64,000 nucleotides of DNA, taken from Sphingobacteriales bacterium JAD_PAG50586_3 (GTDB lineage Bacteria > Bacteroidota > Bacteroidia > CAMBQF01). Within the stretch, counting starts at the first letter, position 1, and every line of letters starts with the position of its first letter. Both the position numbers and the translations under genes were made by a program. The notes under the pieces were generated by a model, which was not told where the DNA came from, searched no databases, and worked only from the letters and a program-made list of their open reading frames with translations. Below, one piece after another: positions 1 through 8,986 of the stretch. The DNA is taken from positions 2,662,842 through 2,726,841 of the forward strand of contig CP096135.1 in NCBI GenBank assembly GCA_023213195.1, written 5' to 3'.

Positions 1-1
1 C

Positions 2-418
2 CTGCTTGACGCTTATAGCTGTACAGAGTGTGGCCGTTGCACATCAGAGTGCCCCGCCAACCAAACCGGCAAGTTATTATCGCCACGCCGTATTATGATG
101 GCCACCCGCGACAGGATGGAAGATGTAGGCAAAAGCCTTGATGCTAAAGGCCCCGGCTTAGCCGATGGTAAAAGCCTGTTGTATGATTATATTACCCCTG
201 AAGAGCTTTGGGCCTGCACATCGTGCAACGCGTGTGTACAAGCCTGCCCTGTAAATATAGACCCGCTTAACATTATTGTAGAGCTTCGCCGCTCTATGGT
301 TATGGAAGACTCTAAAATGCCCGACTCTCTTGCTTTGGCATTAACCAATATAGAGAATAACGGTGCGCCATGGCAGTTTTCGCCAGCCGACCGTTTAAAC
401 TGGGCACAGGAAAACTAA
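2..418 (+). CDS. 4Fe-4S dicluster oxidoreductase subunit (5' partial)
   Basis: The C-terminal part of an iron-sulfur protein; the gene starts before the window. The open frame runs from base 2 and carries two 4Fe-4S ligand sets: CTECGRCTSECP near the left edge and CTSCNACVQACP at about 214-255. This is the heterodisulfide-reductase/LutB/GlpC type dicluster. It is followed in the same direction by a cysteine-rich-domain protein (612-1409), the usual partner, so the pair probably forms a soluble or membrane-attached electron-transfer complex. The upstream membrane/cytochrome part, if any, is not visible. Substrate unknown. Confidence 0.85.
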   Translation: MLDAYSCTECGRCTSECPANQTGKLLSPRRIMMATRDRMEDVGKSLDAKGPGLADGKSLLYDYITPEELWACTSCNACVQACPVNIDPLNIIVELRRSMVMEDSKMPDSLALALTNIENNGAPWQFSPADRLNWAQEN

Positions 419-427
419 GAAAAATCC

Positions 428-603
428 TTTTCCCCTCTCTACTTGTGGAGAGAGGTTAGGGGAGAGGTTATAAAAACGAAAAAATAATACGTCATCTCAA
501 ACCCTCTCCCTCCGGGAGAGGGCAGGGTGAGGGAAATAGAATAAGAATTAAAAAATGCCCCTGTTTAAAGCCCTCTCTCTTTAGGAGAGGGGTGGGGGTG
601 AGG
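428..603. repeat. Three CCTCTCC/GGAGAGG hairpin repeats in tandem
   Basis: The 193-base gap between the two Fe-S genes holds three diverged copies of one repeat, at about 428-470, 502-534 and 570-603. Each is a short palindrome (CCTCTCC, small loop, GGAGAGG) followed by a G-rich tail like GGGGTGAGG. The same design recurs at 3688-3722, 14846-14882, 49854-49890 and 50208-50237. The last copy ends 8 bases before the next start codon, so these may influence co-expression of the pair. No gene seen here. Confidence 0.8.
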
Positions 604-611
604 TAAAAATT

Positions 612-1409
612 ATGAGCAACGCTGAACTTTTAAAGGTAACTACAATGGCCAATGCCATTGCCGAAGGCCGTCAGCCTGAATATTTGTTTTGGGTAGGCTG
701 CGCCGGTAGCTTCGACGACCGTGCAAAAAAGGTTACCAAAGCATTGGTTAAAATATTAAATTTTGCAGGCATTGATTTTGCTGTACTTGGCACAGAAGAG
801 AGCTGCAATGGCGACCCTGCCAAACGTGCAGGCAATGAGTTTCTGTTCCAGATGATGGCCATGCAGAACATAGGTACACTTAATGCCTATGGTGTTAAGA
901 AGATTGTAACGGCTTGTCCGCATTGCTTTAACACCCTTAAAAATGAGTATCCTGCACTTGGAGGTGAGTATGAGGTAATACACCATACTCAACTGCTACA
1001 GAGCTTGTTAGATACAGGTAAAATTACTATAGAAGGCGGTGAGTTCAAAGGTAAGCGCATTACCTACCACGACCCATGCTACCTTGGCCGCGGTAACGAT
1101 ATATACGAAGCTCCACGCGAAGTAATACAGAAGCTGGAGGTTGAATTGGTGGAGATGAAACGCAGTCGTGCTAAAGGCTTTTGCTGCGGTGCCGGTGGCG
1201 CACAAATGTTTAAAGAGGCTGAACCTGGTAACCGCGAGGTTAACGTTGAACGTGCCGAAGAAGCATTAGGTCAAAACCCTAACGTTATTGCTGTGGGTTG
1301 CCCTTTCTGCAATACCATGATGACTGACGGTGTTAAACATTTTGAAAAAGAAGGTGAAGTAAAAGTACTGGACGTTGCCGAAATGATAGCCCAGGCTAAC
1401 GACTTATAG
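612..1409 (+). CDS. (Fe-S)-binding protein with two cysteine-rich (CCG) domains
   Basis: 265 aa. Two repeats of the cysteine-rich CCG module found in HdrB, LutA and GlpC: the first has CPHC near residue 98 after an earlier GC pair, the second has FCCGAGG near residue 191 followed by CPFC near 231. In this family these ligate a [4Fe-4S] or unusual non-cubane cluster and exchange electrons with a dicluster ferredoxin subunit, which here is the preceding gene. Likely an electron-transfer/oxidoreductase subunit; substrate not deducible. The stop codon TAG lies at the head of a short-word repeat. Confidence 0.85.
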   Translation: MSNAELLKVTTMANAIAEGRQPEYLFWVGCAGSFDDRAKKVTKALVKILNFAGIDFAVLGTEESCNGDPAKRAGNEFLFQMMAMQNIGTLNAYGVKKIVTACPHCFNTLKNEYPALGGEYEVIHHTQLLQSLLDTGKITIEGGEFKGKRITYHDPCYLGRGNDIYEAPREVIQKLEVELVEMKRSRAKGFCCGAGGAQMFKEAEPGNREVNVERAEEALGQNPNVIAVGCPFCNTMMTDGVKHFEKEGEVKVLDVAEMIAQANDL

Positions 1410-1440
1410 TAATTAGTAGTCAGAGGTCAGTAGTCAGAAA
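1410..1440. repeat. Short-word array (TAGTCAG type)
   Basis: Directly after the Fe-S gene stop comes a run of TAGTCAG/GGTCAG words with small variations. The same word family appears after the alcohol dehydrogenase (24442-24472) and after obgE (60268-60316). Confidence 0.7.
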
Positions 1441-1498
1441 AGATAAATCGAAAGTACCCTGCGAAAGCACAGGTAACTAAGGTAGATAAAACAAGAAA

Positions 1499-1550
1499 AC
1501 ATTCTCCCTTCTAAAGGGAGTACCCGAGCATAGCGAGGGGGAGGGATTCA
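1499..1550. repeat. Palindromic CTCCC-type intergenic repeat
   Basis: About 50 bases: a perfect-type palindrome around CTCCCTTCTAAAGGGAG, then TACCCGAGCATAGCGAGGG and GGAGGGATT. Near-identical units lie at 2917-2965, 5548-5598 and 7421-7471, and diverged ones at 51277-51330 (reverse), 60329-60381 and 61990-62049. All are intergenic. Confidence 0.85.
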
Positions 1551-1562
1551 AATCATAATATA

Positions 1563-1591
1563 GTAGCCCCGGCCTTTAGGTCGGGGTTTAT
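1563..1591. terminator. GC-rich hairpin, possible terminator
   Basis: AGCCCCGGCC-TTTA-GGTCGGGGTTTA forms a strong stem with a 4-base loop. The T tract is short, so termination after the Fe-S pair is plausible but not certain. It lies about 90 bases before sucC. Confidence 0.5.
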
Positions 1592-1678
1592 AATTTATAC
1601 ACAAGGGAGGGCTTTAGCCCAAATAAAACGTTGCAGGTCTTACCTTTTTTAATAAATTCGCACCACGAAATTTAGATT

Positions 1679-2875
1679 ATGAACATTCACGAATATCAAG
1701 GTAAAGAAATACTTAAAGGCTACGGGGTAGCTATACAGGAAGGCATTTTGGCACATACGGCTGATGAAGCTGTTGAAGCTGCTAAAAAGCTAAAAGAGCA
1801 AACCAATACTCCCGTGTGGATTGTTAAAGCCCAGGTACACGCAGGTGGCCGTGGCAAAGGCGGTGGTGTTAAAGTGGCTACATCGTTAGACGCTGTAAAG
1901 GAAAAAGCAGAAGCCATGTTGGGCATGACGTTGGTAACCCCACAAACAGGTCCTGAAGGTAAATTGGTTCGTAAAGTGCTTATTGCGCAGGATGTTTACT
2001 ACGAAGGAGCATCTAAACCGCTTGAGTTTTACATTAGCGTATTACTTGACCGTGCTACAGGCCAAAACGTAATTATGTATAGTACAGAAGGCGGTATGGA
2101 CATTGAAGAAGTGGCCCACAATACCCCTGAGAAAATATTTAAAGAATCGGTAGACCCTAAAGTTGGCCTGCAACCTTTCCAGGCACGTAAAGTTGCTTTT
2201 AACCTTGGGTTAACCGGCGAGGCGTTAAAGAACATGGTAAAATTCATTACCGCTCTTTATACTGCTTACGATGCTATTGATGCTTCTCAGTTTGAGATTA
2301 ACCCTGCCCTTAAAACATCTGACGACAAAATTATTGCCGTAGATGCTAAAGTAAATATTGATGATAACGCCCTTTACCGCCACCCGGCTATCGAAGCCAT
2401 GCGCGATAAAGACGAAGAAGATGCTACTGAAGTAGAAGCAGCAGAGTTTAACCTGAACTACGTAAAGCTTGATGGTAACATTGGCTGTATGGTTAATGGT
2501 GCTGGCTTGGCTATGGCTACTATGGATATTATTAAACTATCGGGTGGCGAGCCTGCTAACTTCCTTGATGTTGGCGGTACTGCCGATGCAGCCCGTGTAG
2601 AGCAGGCATTCCGCATTATTCTTAAAGACCCTAATGTAAAAGCCATTTTGGTTAATATATTTGGTGGCATCGTTCGTTGCGACCGTGTAGCACAAGGCAT
2701 TGTAGATGCTTACCACAACATGGGTAACATTAACGTACCTATTATTGTACGTTTACAAGGTACCAATGCAGTAGAAGCTAAAGCTATTATTGATAACTCA
2801 GGCCTTAAAGTAAAATCGGCTATACAGTTACAAGAAGCTGCTGATGCTGTTAAAGAAGTTTTAGCAGAAGCATAG
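1679..2875 (+). CDS. sucC: Succinyl-CoA ligase, ADP-forming, beta subunit
   Basis: 398 aa, full family length. The N-terminal ATP-grasp domain has the nucleotide-binding [12 protein letters not shown] segment near residue 55 and acidic metal ligands around residues 195-215. The C-terminal CoA-ligase domain has [11 protein letters not shown] near 268 and the DVGGTAD segment near 295. It catalyses succinyl-CoA to succinate with ATP formation in the TCA cycle, with SucD as partner; sucD is not next door. Start ATG fits the invariant N-terminus MNIHEYQ. Monocistronic, with a terminator after it. Also connects to the methylmalonyl-CoA mutase at 47731-49847, whose product is succinyl-CoA. Confidence 0.97.
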   Translation: MNIHEYQGKEILKGYGVAIQEGILAHTADEAVEAAKKLKEQTNTPVWIVKAQVHAGGRGKGGGVKVATSLDAVKEKAEAMLGMTLVTPQTGPEGKLVRKVLIAQDVYYEGASKPLEFYISVLLDRATGQNVIMYSTEGGMDIEEVAHNTPEKIFKESVDPKVGLQPFQARKVAFNLGLTGEALKNMVKFITALYTAYDAIDASQFEINPALKTSDDKIIAVDAKVNIDDNALYRHPAIEAMRDKDEEDATEVEAAEFNLNYVKLDGNIGCMVNGAGLAMATMDIIKLSGGEPANFLDVGGTADAARVEQAFRIILKDPNVKAILVNIFGGIVRCDRVAQGIVDAYHNMGNINVPIIVRLQGTNAVEAKAIIDNSGLKVKSAIQLQEAADAVKEVLAEA

Positions 2876-2916
2876 TATTACCCTTTTCATCTCGAGTATA
2901 CAACAAGATGGAAAAA

Positions 2917-2965
2917 ACTCTCCCTTTTAAAGGGAGTACCCTTGCAAAGCAAGGGGAGGGATTTT
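2917..2965. repeat. Palindromic CTCCC-type intergenic repeat
   Basis: Same family as 1499-1550: CTCCCTTTTAAAGGGAG followed by TACCC, a small internal inverted repeat CTTGCAAAGCAAGG, and GGAGGGATTT. It lies between the sucC stop and its terminator. Confidence 0.85.
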
Positions 2966-2990
2966 AAGGAGGGCATCGCCCTCCTTTTTT
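2966..2990 (+). terminator. Intrinsic terminator after sucC
   Basis: Hairpin AAGGAGGGC-ATC-GCCCTCCTT followed by a T run. Classic rho-independent form. Confidence 0.85.
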
Positions 2991-3033
2991 ATTTCAGCCT
3001 AAACCCTTTAGCCCTTAAAGTGTTATTAGCGCC

Positions 3034-3645
3034 ATGAAATACATAAGCAGTGCCGATATTGAAAACCTGGATAAGGTTTACCGTATCAACCTAATAAACA
3101 GCATTACAGGGTATAAGCCGGCCAACCTTATTGGTACAGTTGCAGCTAATAACCAAACCAACCTGGCTATTATAAGTTCGGTAGTCCATTTAGGTTCTAA
3201 TCCTGCATACATCGGTTTTTTCTCCAGGCCGGGCAGCGTTCCCCGCCATACTATTGAAAACATCAGGGAAACCGGTTACTTCACCATAAACCATATACAC
3301 AGCTCGTTTATAGAACAAGCGCACCAAACATCGGCAAACTACCCCCGCACGGTGTCAGAGTTTGCGCAATGTGGTTTAACCGAAGAATACCTGCATAATT
3401 TTAAGGCACCGTTTGTAGGCCAAAGCCAAATAAAAATAGGCCTCAGCTTTGTTGAAGAAAGCCTTATTAAAACCAACGGGGTAGTGTTGGTTGTGGGTAA
3501 AGTAGAATTTATTATACTGCCCGATAATGTACTGCAGCCCAATGGCAGCCTTGATTTAAGTTTGGCAGACGATGTTTGCATTGCCGGGCTTGATACCTAC
3601 AATAAAGTATCCCCAATAACAAAATTACCCTACGCCCGTCCATAA
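3034..3645 (+). CDS. Flavin reductase family protein (flavoredoxin-like)
   Basis: 203 aa. Resembles the DIM6/NTAB FMN-binding split-barrel family: an N-terminal strand-rich part with NSITGYKPANLIGTV, then the LGSNPAYIGFFSRPG segment typical of the FMN pocket, and FTINHIHSSFIEQAH. Members reduce or simply bind flavin; the donor and acceptor cannot be predicted. Stands alone, with sucC upstream and convergent mscL downstream. Confidence 0.85.
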   Translation: MKYISSADIENLDKVYRINLINSITGYKPANLIGTVAANNQTNLAIISSVVHLGSNPAYIGFFSRPGSVPRHTIENIRETGYFTINHIHSSFIEQAHQTSANYPRTVSEFAQCGLTEEYLHNFKAPFVGQSQIKIGLSFVEESLIKTNGVVLVVGKVEFIILPDNVLQPNGSLDLSLADDVCIAGLDTYNKVSPITKLPYARP

Positions 3646-3680
3646 AAAATCCCCGCACGTAAAAAGGGCGGGGATTTTTA
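3646..3680. terminator. Bidirectional terminator between flavin reductase and mscL
   Basis: AAAATCCCCGC...GCGGGGATTTTT, an A-tract/T-tract flanked hairpin suited to terminate transcription from both sides between convergent genes. Confidence 0.85.
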
Positions 3681-3687
3681 TGTTTTA

Positions 3688-3722
3688 TCCCCCTCTCTTT
3701 GGGAGAGGGGTTAGGGGTGAGG
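3688..3722. repeat. CCTCTC/GAGAGG hairpin repeat
   Basis: CCCCTCTCTTTGGGAGAGGGG with the tail TTAGGGGTGAGG; same family as the copies at 428-603. Sits just past the mscL stop codon. Confidence 0.8.
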
Positions 3723-3727
3723 CCCTT

Positions 3728-4168
3728 TTACTTCTTCAACAAATCGCGTATTTCGCCAAGTAGTTTTTCTTCGTTAGTAGGTTCCGGTGCAGGTGCAGGA
3801 GCTGCATCTTCCTCTTTCTTCTTCATTTTATTAATGGCCTTTACCATTAAAAAGATTACAAAAGCCAGGATAATAAAGTTAAGTACGATGGTAATAAAAT
3901 TACCCCACGCTAATACAGGGCCTAATTCGCGGGCTTTATCTAATGCCAGGTCGGGGTTGGCGCTTAACGCATCAGACACCTTAGAGTTAAGTGGTATGTA
4001 AAGGTTTGTAAAATCAGCATGGAACAAAATACCCACTACAGGCATAATTAAGTCCTTTACAACAGAGTCTACAATTTTGCCAAAAGCTGCACCAATAATA
4101 ACACCTACTGCAAGGTCTACTACGTTGCCCTTCATGGCAAACTCTTTAAATTCTTTCATCATTCCCAT
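3728..4168 (-). CDS. mscL: Large-conductance mechanosensitive channel
   Basis: 146 aa, normal MscL length. Residues about 1-50 give the amphipathic N-terminal helix and TM1 ([20 protein letters not shown]), the gate-forming sequence. TM2 lies around residues 88-110 and ends in a charged cytoplasmic helix rich in K, E and Ala-Pro repeats. Homopentamer in the inner membrane that opens under osmotic downshock. Start chosen at the first of three closely spaced ATGs; MKEF three codons downstream is equally likely. Followed on the same strand by nothing; the upstream neighbour is divIC. Confidence 0.95.
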   Translation of the reverse strand: MGMMKEFKEFAMKGNVVDLAVGVIIGAAFGKIVDSVVKDLIMPVVGILFHADFTNLYIPLNSKVSDALSANPDLALDKARELGPVLAWGNFITIVLNFIILAFVIFLMVKAINKMKKKEEDAAPAPAPEPTNEEKLLGEIRDLLKK

Positions 4169-4190
4169 AATCTAATAATTTTAAGGTTTT

Positions 4191-4508
4191 TTAATTATTA
4201 CTGTTTTTAACTGTGTCTTGTACCACTATAAATACATCCTCGTTTTCTTTGCTAAAATAATAATGCTCGCGGGCATACTTCTCAACAAAATTAGGGTCGG
4301 TATCTAATGCTTTTAGTTGAAAGCTATAATCAGCAATCTTATTGTTATAATAGTCTTTCTCAGCCCGCAGTTTATTTAGCTCCACGCGCGCTTGTACCTG
4401 TCGAATCAGGTTGTTCTCATCAAAAAAAGTAACCCAGGTAACAAACAGCACAATAGTAATAATGTACCGGTTAAATACCCACTTGCTTATCTTCTTGTTG
4501 ATTTTCAT
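4191..4508 (-). CDS. Septum formation initiator, FtsB/DivIC-like
   Basis: 105 aa bitopic protein: a short basic N-terminus, one membrane segment (about residues 14-29) and a coiled coil (about 35-70) rich in K/E/L, ending in a conserved FVEKYAREHYYF motif typical of the DivIC/FtsB family in Bacteroidota. Probably a divisome component bridging FtsL and FtsQ equivalents. It has its own promoter-like sequence upstream and is 22 bases from mscL, so both may be co-transcribed. Confidence 0.85.
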   Translation of the reverse strand: MKINKKISKWVFNRYIITIVLFVTWVTFFDENNLIRQVQARVELNKLRAEKDYYNNKIADYSFQLKALDTDPNFVEKYAREHYYFSKENEDVFIVVQDTVKNSNN

Positions 4509-4516
4509 ACTGTTAA

Positions 4517-4548
4517 CAAATATAAAATTTAATTGTATTCTAATGCAA
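4517..4548 (-). promoter_or_regulatory. Bacteroidota-type promoter for divIC
   Basis: On the minus strand TTG, 21 bases, then TATATTTG (complement of 4517-4524). This matches the phylum's -33 TTG and -7 TAnnTTTG pattern and lies just 8 bases before the divIC start. Confidence 0.6.
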
Positions 4549-4641
4549 CTGGTTAGTTAAAAGTAATCCACCTGCCATTGTTAAATCAAACCTTAAACAA
4601 ATGCAATAGCTACCGGCTACAGGTATTACATTAGTACCACT

Positions 4642-5544
4642 GTGTGGGATAGCTACAAAAAAGGCTTTAAGGCCTATCTGCAACTGGAAAAATCGCTGAG
4701 TGGTAACTCGGTTGATGCCTATATACACGATGTAGATAAGCTGGCTCAATACTTTGAAGCCAAAGGCGAAGCACCGGTTATTGCCGATGTTAAGCTAAGC
4801 CAGCTGCAAGAGTTTCTTATTTGGGTAAATGAATTGGGCATGGCCGATAGGTCGCAAGCGCGGATAATCTCCGGCTTAAAGGCATTCTTCCGTTTTTTGG
4901 TAATAGAACAGGTGATTAATATCGACCCCGCCGAATTGTTGGAAATGCCGCGCCTTACCCGCAAAATACCCGAAGTTCTTACCGAAACGGAGATTAAAAC
5001 CCTGTTGGATATTATAGACCGCAGCACCCCCGAGGGCGAGCGCAACCGGGCGATGCTCGAAACTATTTATGGCTCGGGCCTGCGGGTGTCTGAGTTGGTT
5101 ACACTAAAACTATCAGACTATTTCCCCAACGATGGTTTTATTAAGGTGGTAGGTAAAGGCGATAAACAACGGCTGGTGCCCATGGGGGCTATGGCCATAA
5201 AACATATTAATATTTACCTAAAGGATATTCGTGTACATATACCTATTAAGAAAGGTGCCGAGGATATTATATTTTTGAATAGGCGAGGGGCAGGTCTTAC
5301 GCGCGTTATGGTATTTACCATTATTAAAAAGCTGGTAGCCCAGGCGGGAATAAAAAAGAAAATTAGCCCCCACAGTTTCCGCCATTCGTTTGCCACCCAT
5401 TTGGTAGAGCGGGGTGTAGACTTACGTGCCGTGCAGGAAATGCTGGGCCACGAGAGCATCACTACTACTGAAATCTATACCCACATCAGCAGGGAGTATT
5501 TACGCAAGAGTATTCTTAAACACCACCCAAGGCATACCCATTAA
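4642..5544 (+). CDS. xerD: Tyrosine recombinase XerC/XerD family
   Basis: 300 aa, the typical Xer length. An N-terminal SAM-like core-binding domain spans about residues 5-85; the catalytic domain has Arg in GSGLRVSEL (about 147), Lys in GKGDKQR, HSFRHSFATH (about 242-251), LGHES and the nucleophile Tyr in TEIYTHIS. All catalytic residues are present. Probably the chromosome-dimer recombinase; D rather than C is a best guess. The start is GTG because stops close the frame upstream and no ATG is available; WDSYKKGF is the expected N-terminus. No integrase-type cargo nearby. Confidence 0.9.
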   Translation: MWDSYKKGFKAYLQLEKSLSGNSVDAYIHDVDKLAQYFEAKGEAPVIADVKLSQLQEFLIWVNELGMADRSQARIISGLKAFFRFLVIEQVINIDPAELLEMPRLTRKIPEVLTETEIKTLLDIIDRSTPEGERNRAMLETIYGSGLRVSELVTLKLSDYFPNDGFIKVVGKGDKQRLVPMGAMAIKHINIYLKDIRVHIPIKKGAEDIIFLNRRGAGLTRVMVFTIIKKLVAQAGIKKKISPHSFRHSFATHLVERGVDLRAVQEMLGHESITTTEIYTHISREYLRKSILKHHPRHTH

Positions 5545-5547
5545 AAG

Positions 5548-5598
5548 ATCTCCCTTTTAAAAGGGAGTACCCGAACGAAGTGAGAGGGAGGGATTTTT
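5548..5598. repeat. Palindromic CTCCC-type intergenic repeat
   Basis: Begins three bases after the xerD stop codon: GATCTCCCTTTTAAAAGGGAG, then TACCCGAACGAAGTGAG and GGAGGGATTTTT. It separates xerD from the convergent purC and could double as a hairpin terminator. Confidence 0.85.
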
Positions 5599-5603
5599 AG
5601 TGA

Positions 5604-6540
5604 TTATTTCAATCTATTCAAAACCTCTTCAACCTTAGTCATAATTTCTTCGTCCGTTGGTTCCGGCGTAGCTCTGTCAAATCCTTGCCCTGTTACCAAT
5701 TCTGCCAGTTCAATATAACGGTCGGTAACCTCTTTTACAAATTCCTCGGGCATAACGGGCATAGTTTGGCCTTCCAATCCTTGGAAACCATTTTCAATAA
5801 GCCATTGCCTTACAAATTCTTTCGATAGTTGCTTCTGTGCTTCGCCCGATGCCTGTCGCTCTGCATAACCATCAGCATAAAAATAACGCGATGAATCGGG
5901 GGTATGTATCTCATCAATCAATACAACTTTACCGTCTATCTTACCAAATTCATATTTAGTATCAACCAATATCAAGCCTTGCTTGGCGGCCATTTCGGTA
6001 CCCCTTGCAAACAGCTTGCGGGTATAATCTTCCATCAGCAAATAATCAGCCTCCGGTACTAAGTTCTGCGCTAAAATATCCTCGCGCGATATGTCCACAT
6101 CATGGCCTTCTTCGGCTTTGGTAGCAGGGGTAATTATTGGCTCGGGGAATTTATCGCTCTCCTTCATCCCCTCGGGCATGGTAACGCCACACAACACACG
6201 CTTGCCACTTTTATATTCTCTCCAGGCATGGCCTGTAAGGTAGCCCCGTATAACCATTTCTATACGCACAGGCTCTGCAGCGTAACCAATAGCTACGTTA
6301 GGTAGCGGACTTTCAATAGTCCAGTTGGGTACAATATCTTCTGTAGCCTTTAAAAAATACTCAGGCAACTTTATTAAGCACAGCCCCTTTATAAGGTATG
6401 GGCTTAGGTAATATATGATCGAATGCCGATATGCGGTTAGAGGCTATCATTACCATATATTTATCGGCAATGGTATATACATCGCGCACTTTACCGCGGT
6501 AATAATTAGTTTGTCGGCTGAATTGGAAGGGAGCTTGCAT
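5604..6540 (-). CDS. purC: SAICAR synthetase (frameshifted)
   Basis: Purine biosynthesis: ligates aspartate to CAIR using ATP. Family signatures include [11 protein letters not shown] near the N-terminus, the SAFDHILP segment and [11 protein letters not shown] near residue 215. The N-terminal 60 codons (start ATG at 6540) are in a different frame from the rest. The frame-0 stop TGA lies at 6361-6363, and removal of one base there (coding GCC-T-GAG) restores [16 protein letters not shown]. Reconstructed length about 311 aa, as expected. The break is either a sequencing insertion or a real mutation; an essential biosynthetic gene makes the former likelier. Confidence 0.93.
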
Positions 6541-6615
6541 TTTATCTTAGATAATATGGCAAAGTAACAGCGTTTTTTCGTTTTTTTGCCCCTCTAAGCA
6601 TAATTATATATTAAC

Positions 6616-7416
6616 ATGAAGATACTTATTGTTGGTTGCGGAAATATGGGCTCTACATACGTAGAAAGCTTTATGCGTTCTAAAGTGGTAGACCCTGAAA
6701 ATTTATATGTGGTAGAAACTAATGCCAACCGCATTGCAGAACTTAAAGGCCGCAACTACCCTAACGTATATTCTAACTTTGGAGATTTTGTTGCGGGCAG
6801 CGACCTTATTATGCTTTGTGTTAAACCCCAGGATTTTGAACGTATGGCTCATGAGTTGCAACCATACCTGGGCGACCAGCTGGTACTCTCTATTATGGCG
6901 GGTATGAGTATTGATAAAATAAAAGCTACCCTTGGTGGCAAAGGCCGCATTGTACGCGCCATGCCAAACCTGCCTGCGCAGTTGGGCTACGGTATGACGG
7001 TTTTTACCGTTTCTAATGATGTTGATAAAATACACCTGTTTGCTATTCAAAACCTGATTAATACAACAGGCAAATCGCTGTATGTTGATAATGAAGGCAT
7101 GCTGGATGCCGCCACGGCTATATCAGGTAGTGGTCCTGCCTATGTGTTTTATTTTATTGATGTGATAACCGAAGCAGCTATGAAAATGGGCTTTACCCAA
7201 CGCGAAGCTGAGCTTTTGGTTAAGCAAACATTTGCCGGTGCTGTTAACCTGTTAGAAAGTAACAACGTAACCTGTAAAGAGTGGATAACCCGTGTAGCAT
7301 CGCGCGGTGGAACAACAGAAGCAGCCCTAAAATCATTTAATGAAACTAAAGTTGGTGATGATATTGCCTTAGGTGTTAACGCCGCCCTGCAACGCAGCAT
7401 TGAGTTAGGTAAATAA
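6616..7416 (+). CDS. proC: Pyrroline-5-carboxylate reductase
   Basis: 266 aa. NAD(P)-binding Rossmann motif GCGNMGSTY at residues 7-15. The C-terminal dimer domain has the family signature around SGSGPAYVFYFID (about 175) and ASRGGTTEAAL (about 236). Reduces pyrroline-5-carboxylate to proline. It starts 75 bases from the divergent purC and is followed by a CTCCC repeat four bases past its stop. Confidence 0.96.
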   Translation: MKILIVGCGNMGSTYVESFMRSKVVDPENLYVVETNANRIAELKGRNYPNVYSNFGDFVAGSDLIMLCVKPQDFERMAHELQPYLGDQLVLSIMAGMSIDKIKATLGGKGRIVRAMPNLPAQLGYGMTVFTVSNDVDKIHLFAIQNLINTTGKSLYVDNEGMLDAATAISGSGPAYVFYFIDVITEAAMKMGFTQREAELLVKQTFAGAVNLLESNNVTCKEWITRVASRGGTTEAALKSFNETKVGDDIALGVNAALQRSIELGK

Positions 7417-7420
7417 AAAG

Positions 7421-7471
7421 ATCTCCCTTTTAAAAGGGAGTACCCGAGCATAGCGAGGGGGAGGGATTTTA
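7421..7471. repeat. Palindromic CTCCC-type intergenic repeat
   Basis: Nearly identical to 5548-5598 and likewise starts within five bases of a stop codon (proC). It lies between convergent genes, 8 bases from the stop of the AlgJ-like gene. Confidence 0.85.
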
Positions 7472-7478
7472 CTGACTG

Positions 7479-8984
7479 CTATTTCACTTCCTCTAACTTA
7501 AAATTGCGTATCCTCATTTCCTTATTAAAGGTATAGTCTACATCAAAAAATATACGAAAAGCTACCTGTTCGGGCATTTCGTTTTCGGGCATGCTAAATT
7601 CCCATCGGTAGTTTTTCCAGTTAGGCCCTAAATCGGCCTTGTATTGGGGTAAAAAGTCAGGGAATAAATCAAATATCAACGCTTTTTCACCCTTTGCTTC
7701 AAATGTTAGAGCATATTTTTTACCCGCTTTAACATTAAAATTGCGGTTCTTAAAAAAGGTAGTCCTGTCGCCGGGCAATAGCACATACTCTATGGTGTTG
7801 TTAATCTTTTGTTCTTTAACACGGAAAGGGTGTATGTAATCAAAAAATTCAGAAGTGCCTTTGTAGTGGTTATAGGCTTTTTCAATAAAGCCCATTCCAA
7901 AATTATCTAGGTTCAACTCGCTGGTAACAATAACAATAGCGTCGGCCTTGTTAATATAGCTCCAGTAGTCAATATCATTAACATTGCTATTATGCAAGCC
8001 CGTGCGCGATTTTACAATGGCGTTGTACCTAAATACTAAAGAACTATCGTTGAATACAGAAGTGTAGTAGCCGGGCTCAAGTAACAATTCGCCAAAGCTG
8101 TCGCCTATTTGAATTATAAATGGTTTTTTAGTTCCAATAGGCTGCTTGTACTCAATTTTTGGGTATATATTTTCTGTTTTTGTATATGGAAAGTACAGGT
8201 TTAAAATGTTTATCATTTCATACTCCAGGTAGCGGGCATTTACATCTTTTTCAAAACCTTTAAGAACAGGTATTGCCGATGTTTTATTTTTTACTTGTTG
8301 GTCTACAACCTTACGCAAACTGTCTATTGCCAAATACATGGTATAGGTAGACCAGTGCAAACTATACTTTGGGTATATAGGCACTTTGCTGGTATCGGCC
8401 ACACGCATACTATAGCTTTCAAAATCTATATAACGTATGTTTTTTTCTTTTGATAAAATAGATGTATATATGCTAAAATTGCTGGTGTCTGCCCAGTTTT
8501 TTTGGTATTTATCGGGTAGGTATTTATGCATTACCCTGGGTTTGTCTCCGGCCAGTAAAATTACTAGCGGCTTGCCTTGCTTAGCCAAAGTATCGGCAAC
8601 AAAACGCAGCATATCAATTTTAGATTGAATATTGGGCATGCTTACAAAATCCTCGCCATACAAGGGCTTTATCCTGCCTATCTCAAAAAACTCATCTTCT
8701 TTTCCAATTACAGTACCCGGAGCATGCAGTTTATTATACAATGAGTAATCAAGTTGGTTATACATTAAAATAAACTTGCTGCGCAAGGCAAAATTTGTGC
8801 GTAAATATTCAGCATATTTATCTTGAAACCACGAGCCGTAAAACTCTTCCCACGTTAATTCCGGTTTAAGTACAACTTCAAACTCACCATGCAGCTTCTT
8901 GGTTTTAAAACCAATAATATCAAGTGCTATGATGCTGAAAAACGCCATCATAAACAGGGCTAATATTATTTGCTTTAACCTCAT
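7479..8984 (-). CDS. AlgJ/AlgX-like SGNH-type acetyltransfer protein
   Basis: 501 aa. One N-terminal membrane anchor (residues about 5-23), then a periplasmic domain resembling the AlgJ/AlgX/DHHW family: YNQLDYSLYNKLHAPGTVIGKEDEFFEIGRI near residues 75-105, a pocket with SLHWSTYTMY (about 210) and IQIGDSFGE (about 292), the GDS serine being the candidate nucleophile. The last ~100 residues look like an added beta-sandwich. It begins two bases after the MBOAT gene ends, so the two form an operon for O-acetylation of a surface polysaccharide or a similar acyl transfer. Confidence 0.8.
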   Translation of the reverse strand: MRLKQIILALFMMAFFSIIALDIIGFKTKKLHGEFEVVLKPELTWEEFYGSWFQDKYAEYLRTNFALRSKFILMYNQLDYSLYNKLHAPGTVIGKEDEFFEIGRIKPLYGEDFVSMPNIQSKIDMLRFVADTLAKQGKPLVILLAGDKPRVMHKYLPDKYQKNWADTSNFSIYTSILSKEKNIRYIDFESYSMRVADTSKVPIYPKYSLHWSTYTMYLAIDSLRKVVDQQVKNKTSAIPVLKGFEKDVNARYLEYEMINILNLYFPYTKTENIYPKIEYKQPIGTKKPFIIQIGDSFGELLLEPGYYTSVFNDSSLVFRYNAIVKSRTGLHNSNVNDIDYWSYINKADAIVIVTSELNLDNFGMGFIEKAYNHYKGTSEFFDYIHPFRVKEQKINNTIEYVLLPGDRTTFFKNRNFNVKAGKKYALTFEAKGEKALIFDLFPDFLPQYKADLGPNWKNYRWEFSMPENEMPEQVAFRIFFDVDYTFNKEMRIRNFKLEEVK

Positions 8985-8986
8985 GC

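Noticed and set aside
3699-4001. Plus-strand open frame of 100 codons opposite mscL
   Set aside because: Antisense shadow of mscL; begins in a hairpin repeat and is rich in Ser/Phe runs from reversed codons.
4642-5544. Integrase of a mobile island
   Set aside because: Length and motifs fit a housekeeping Xer recombinase; flanking genes are core and no attachment repeats are seen.
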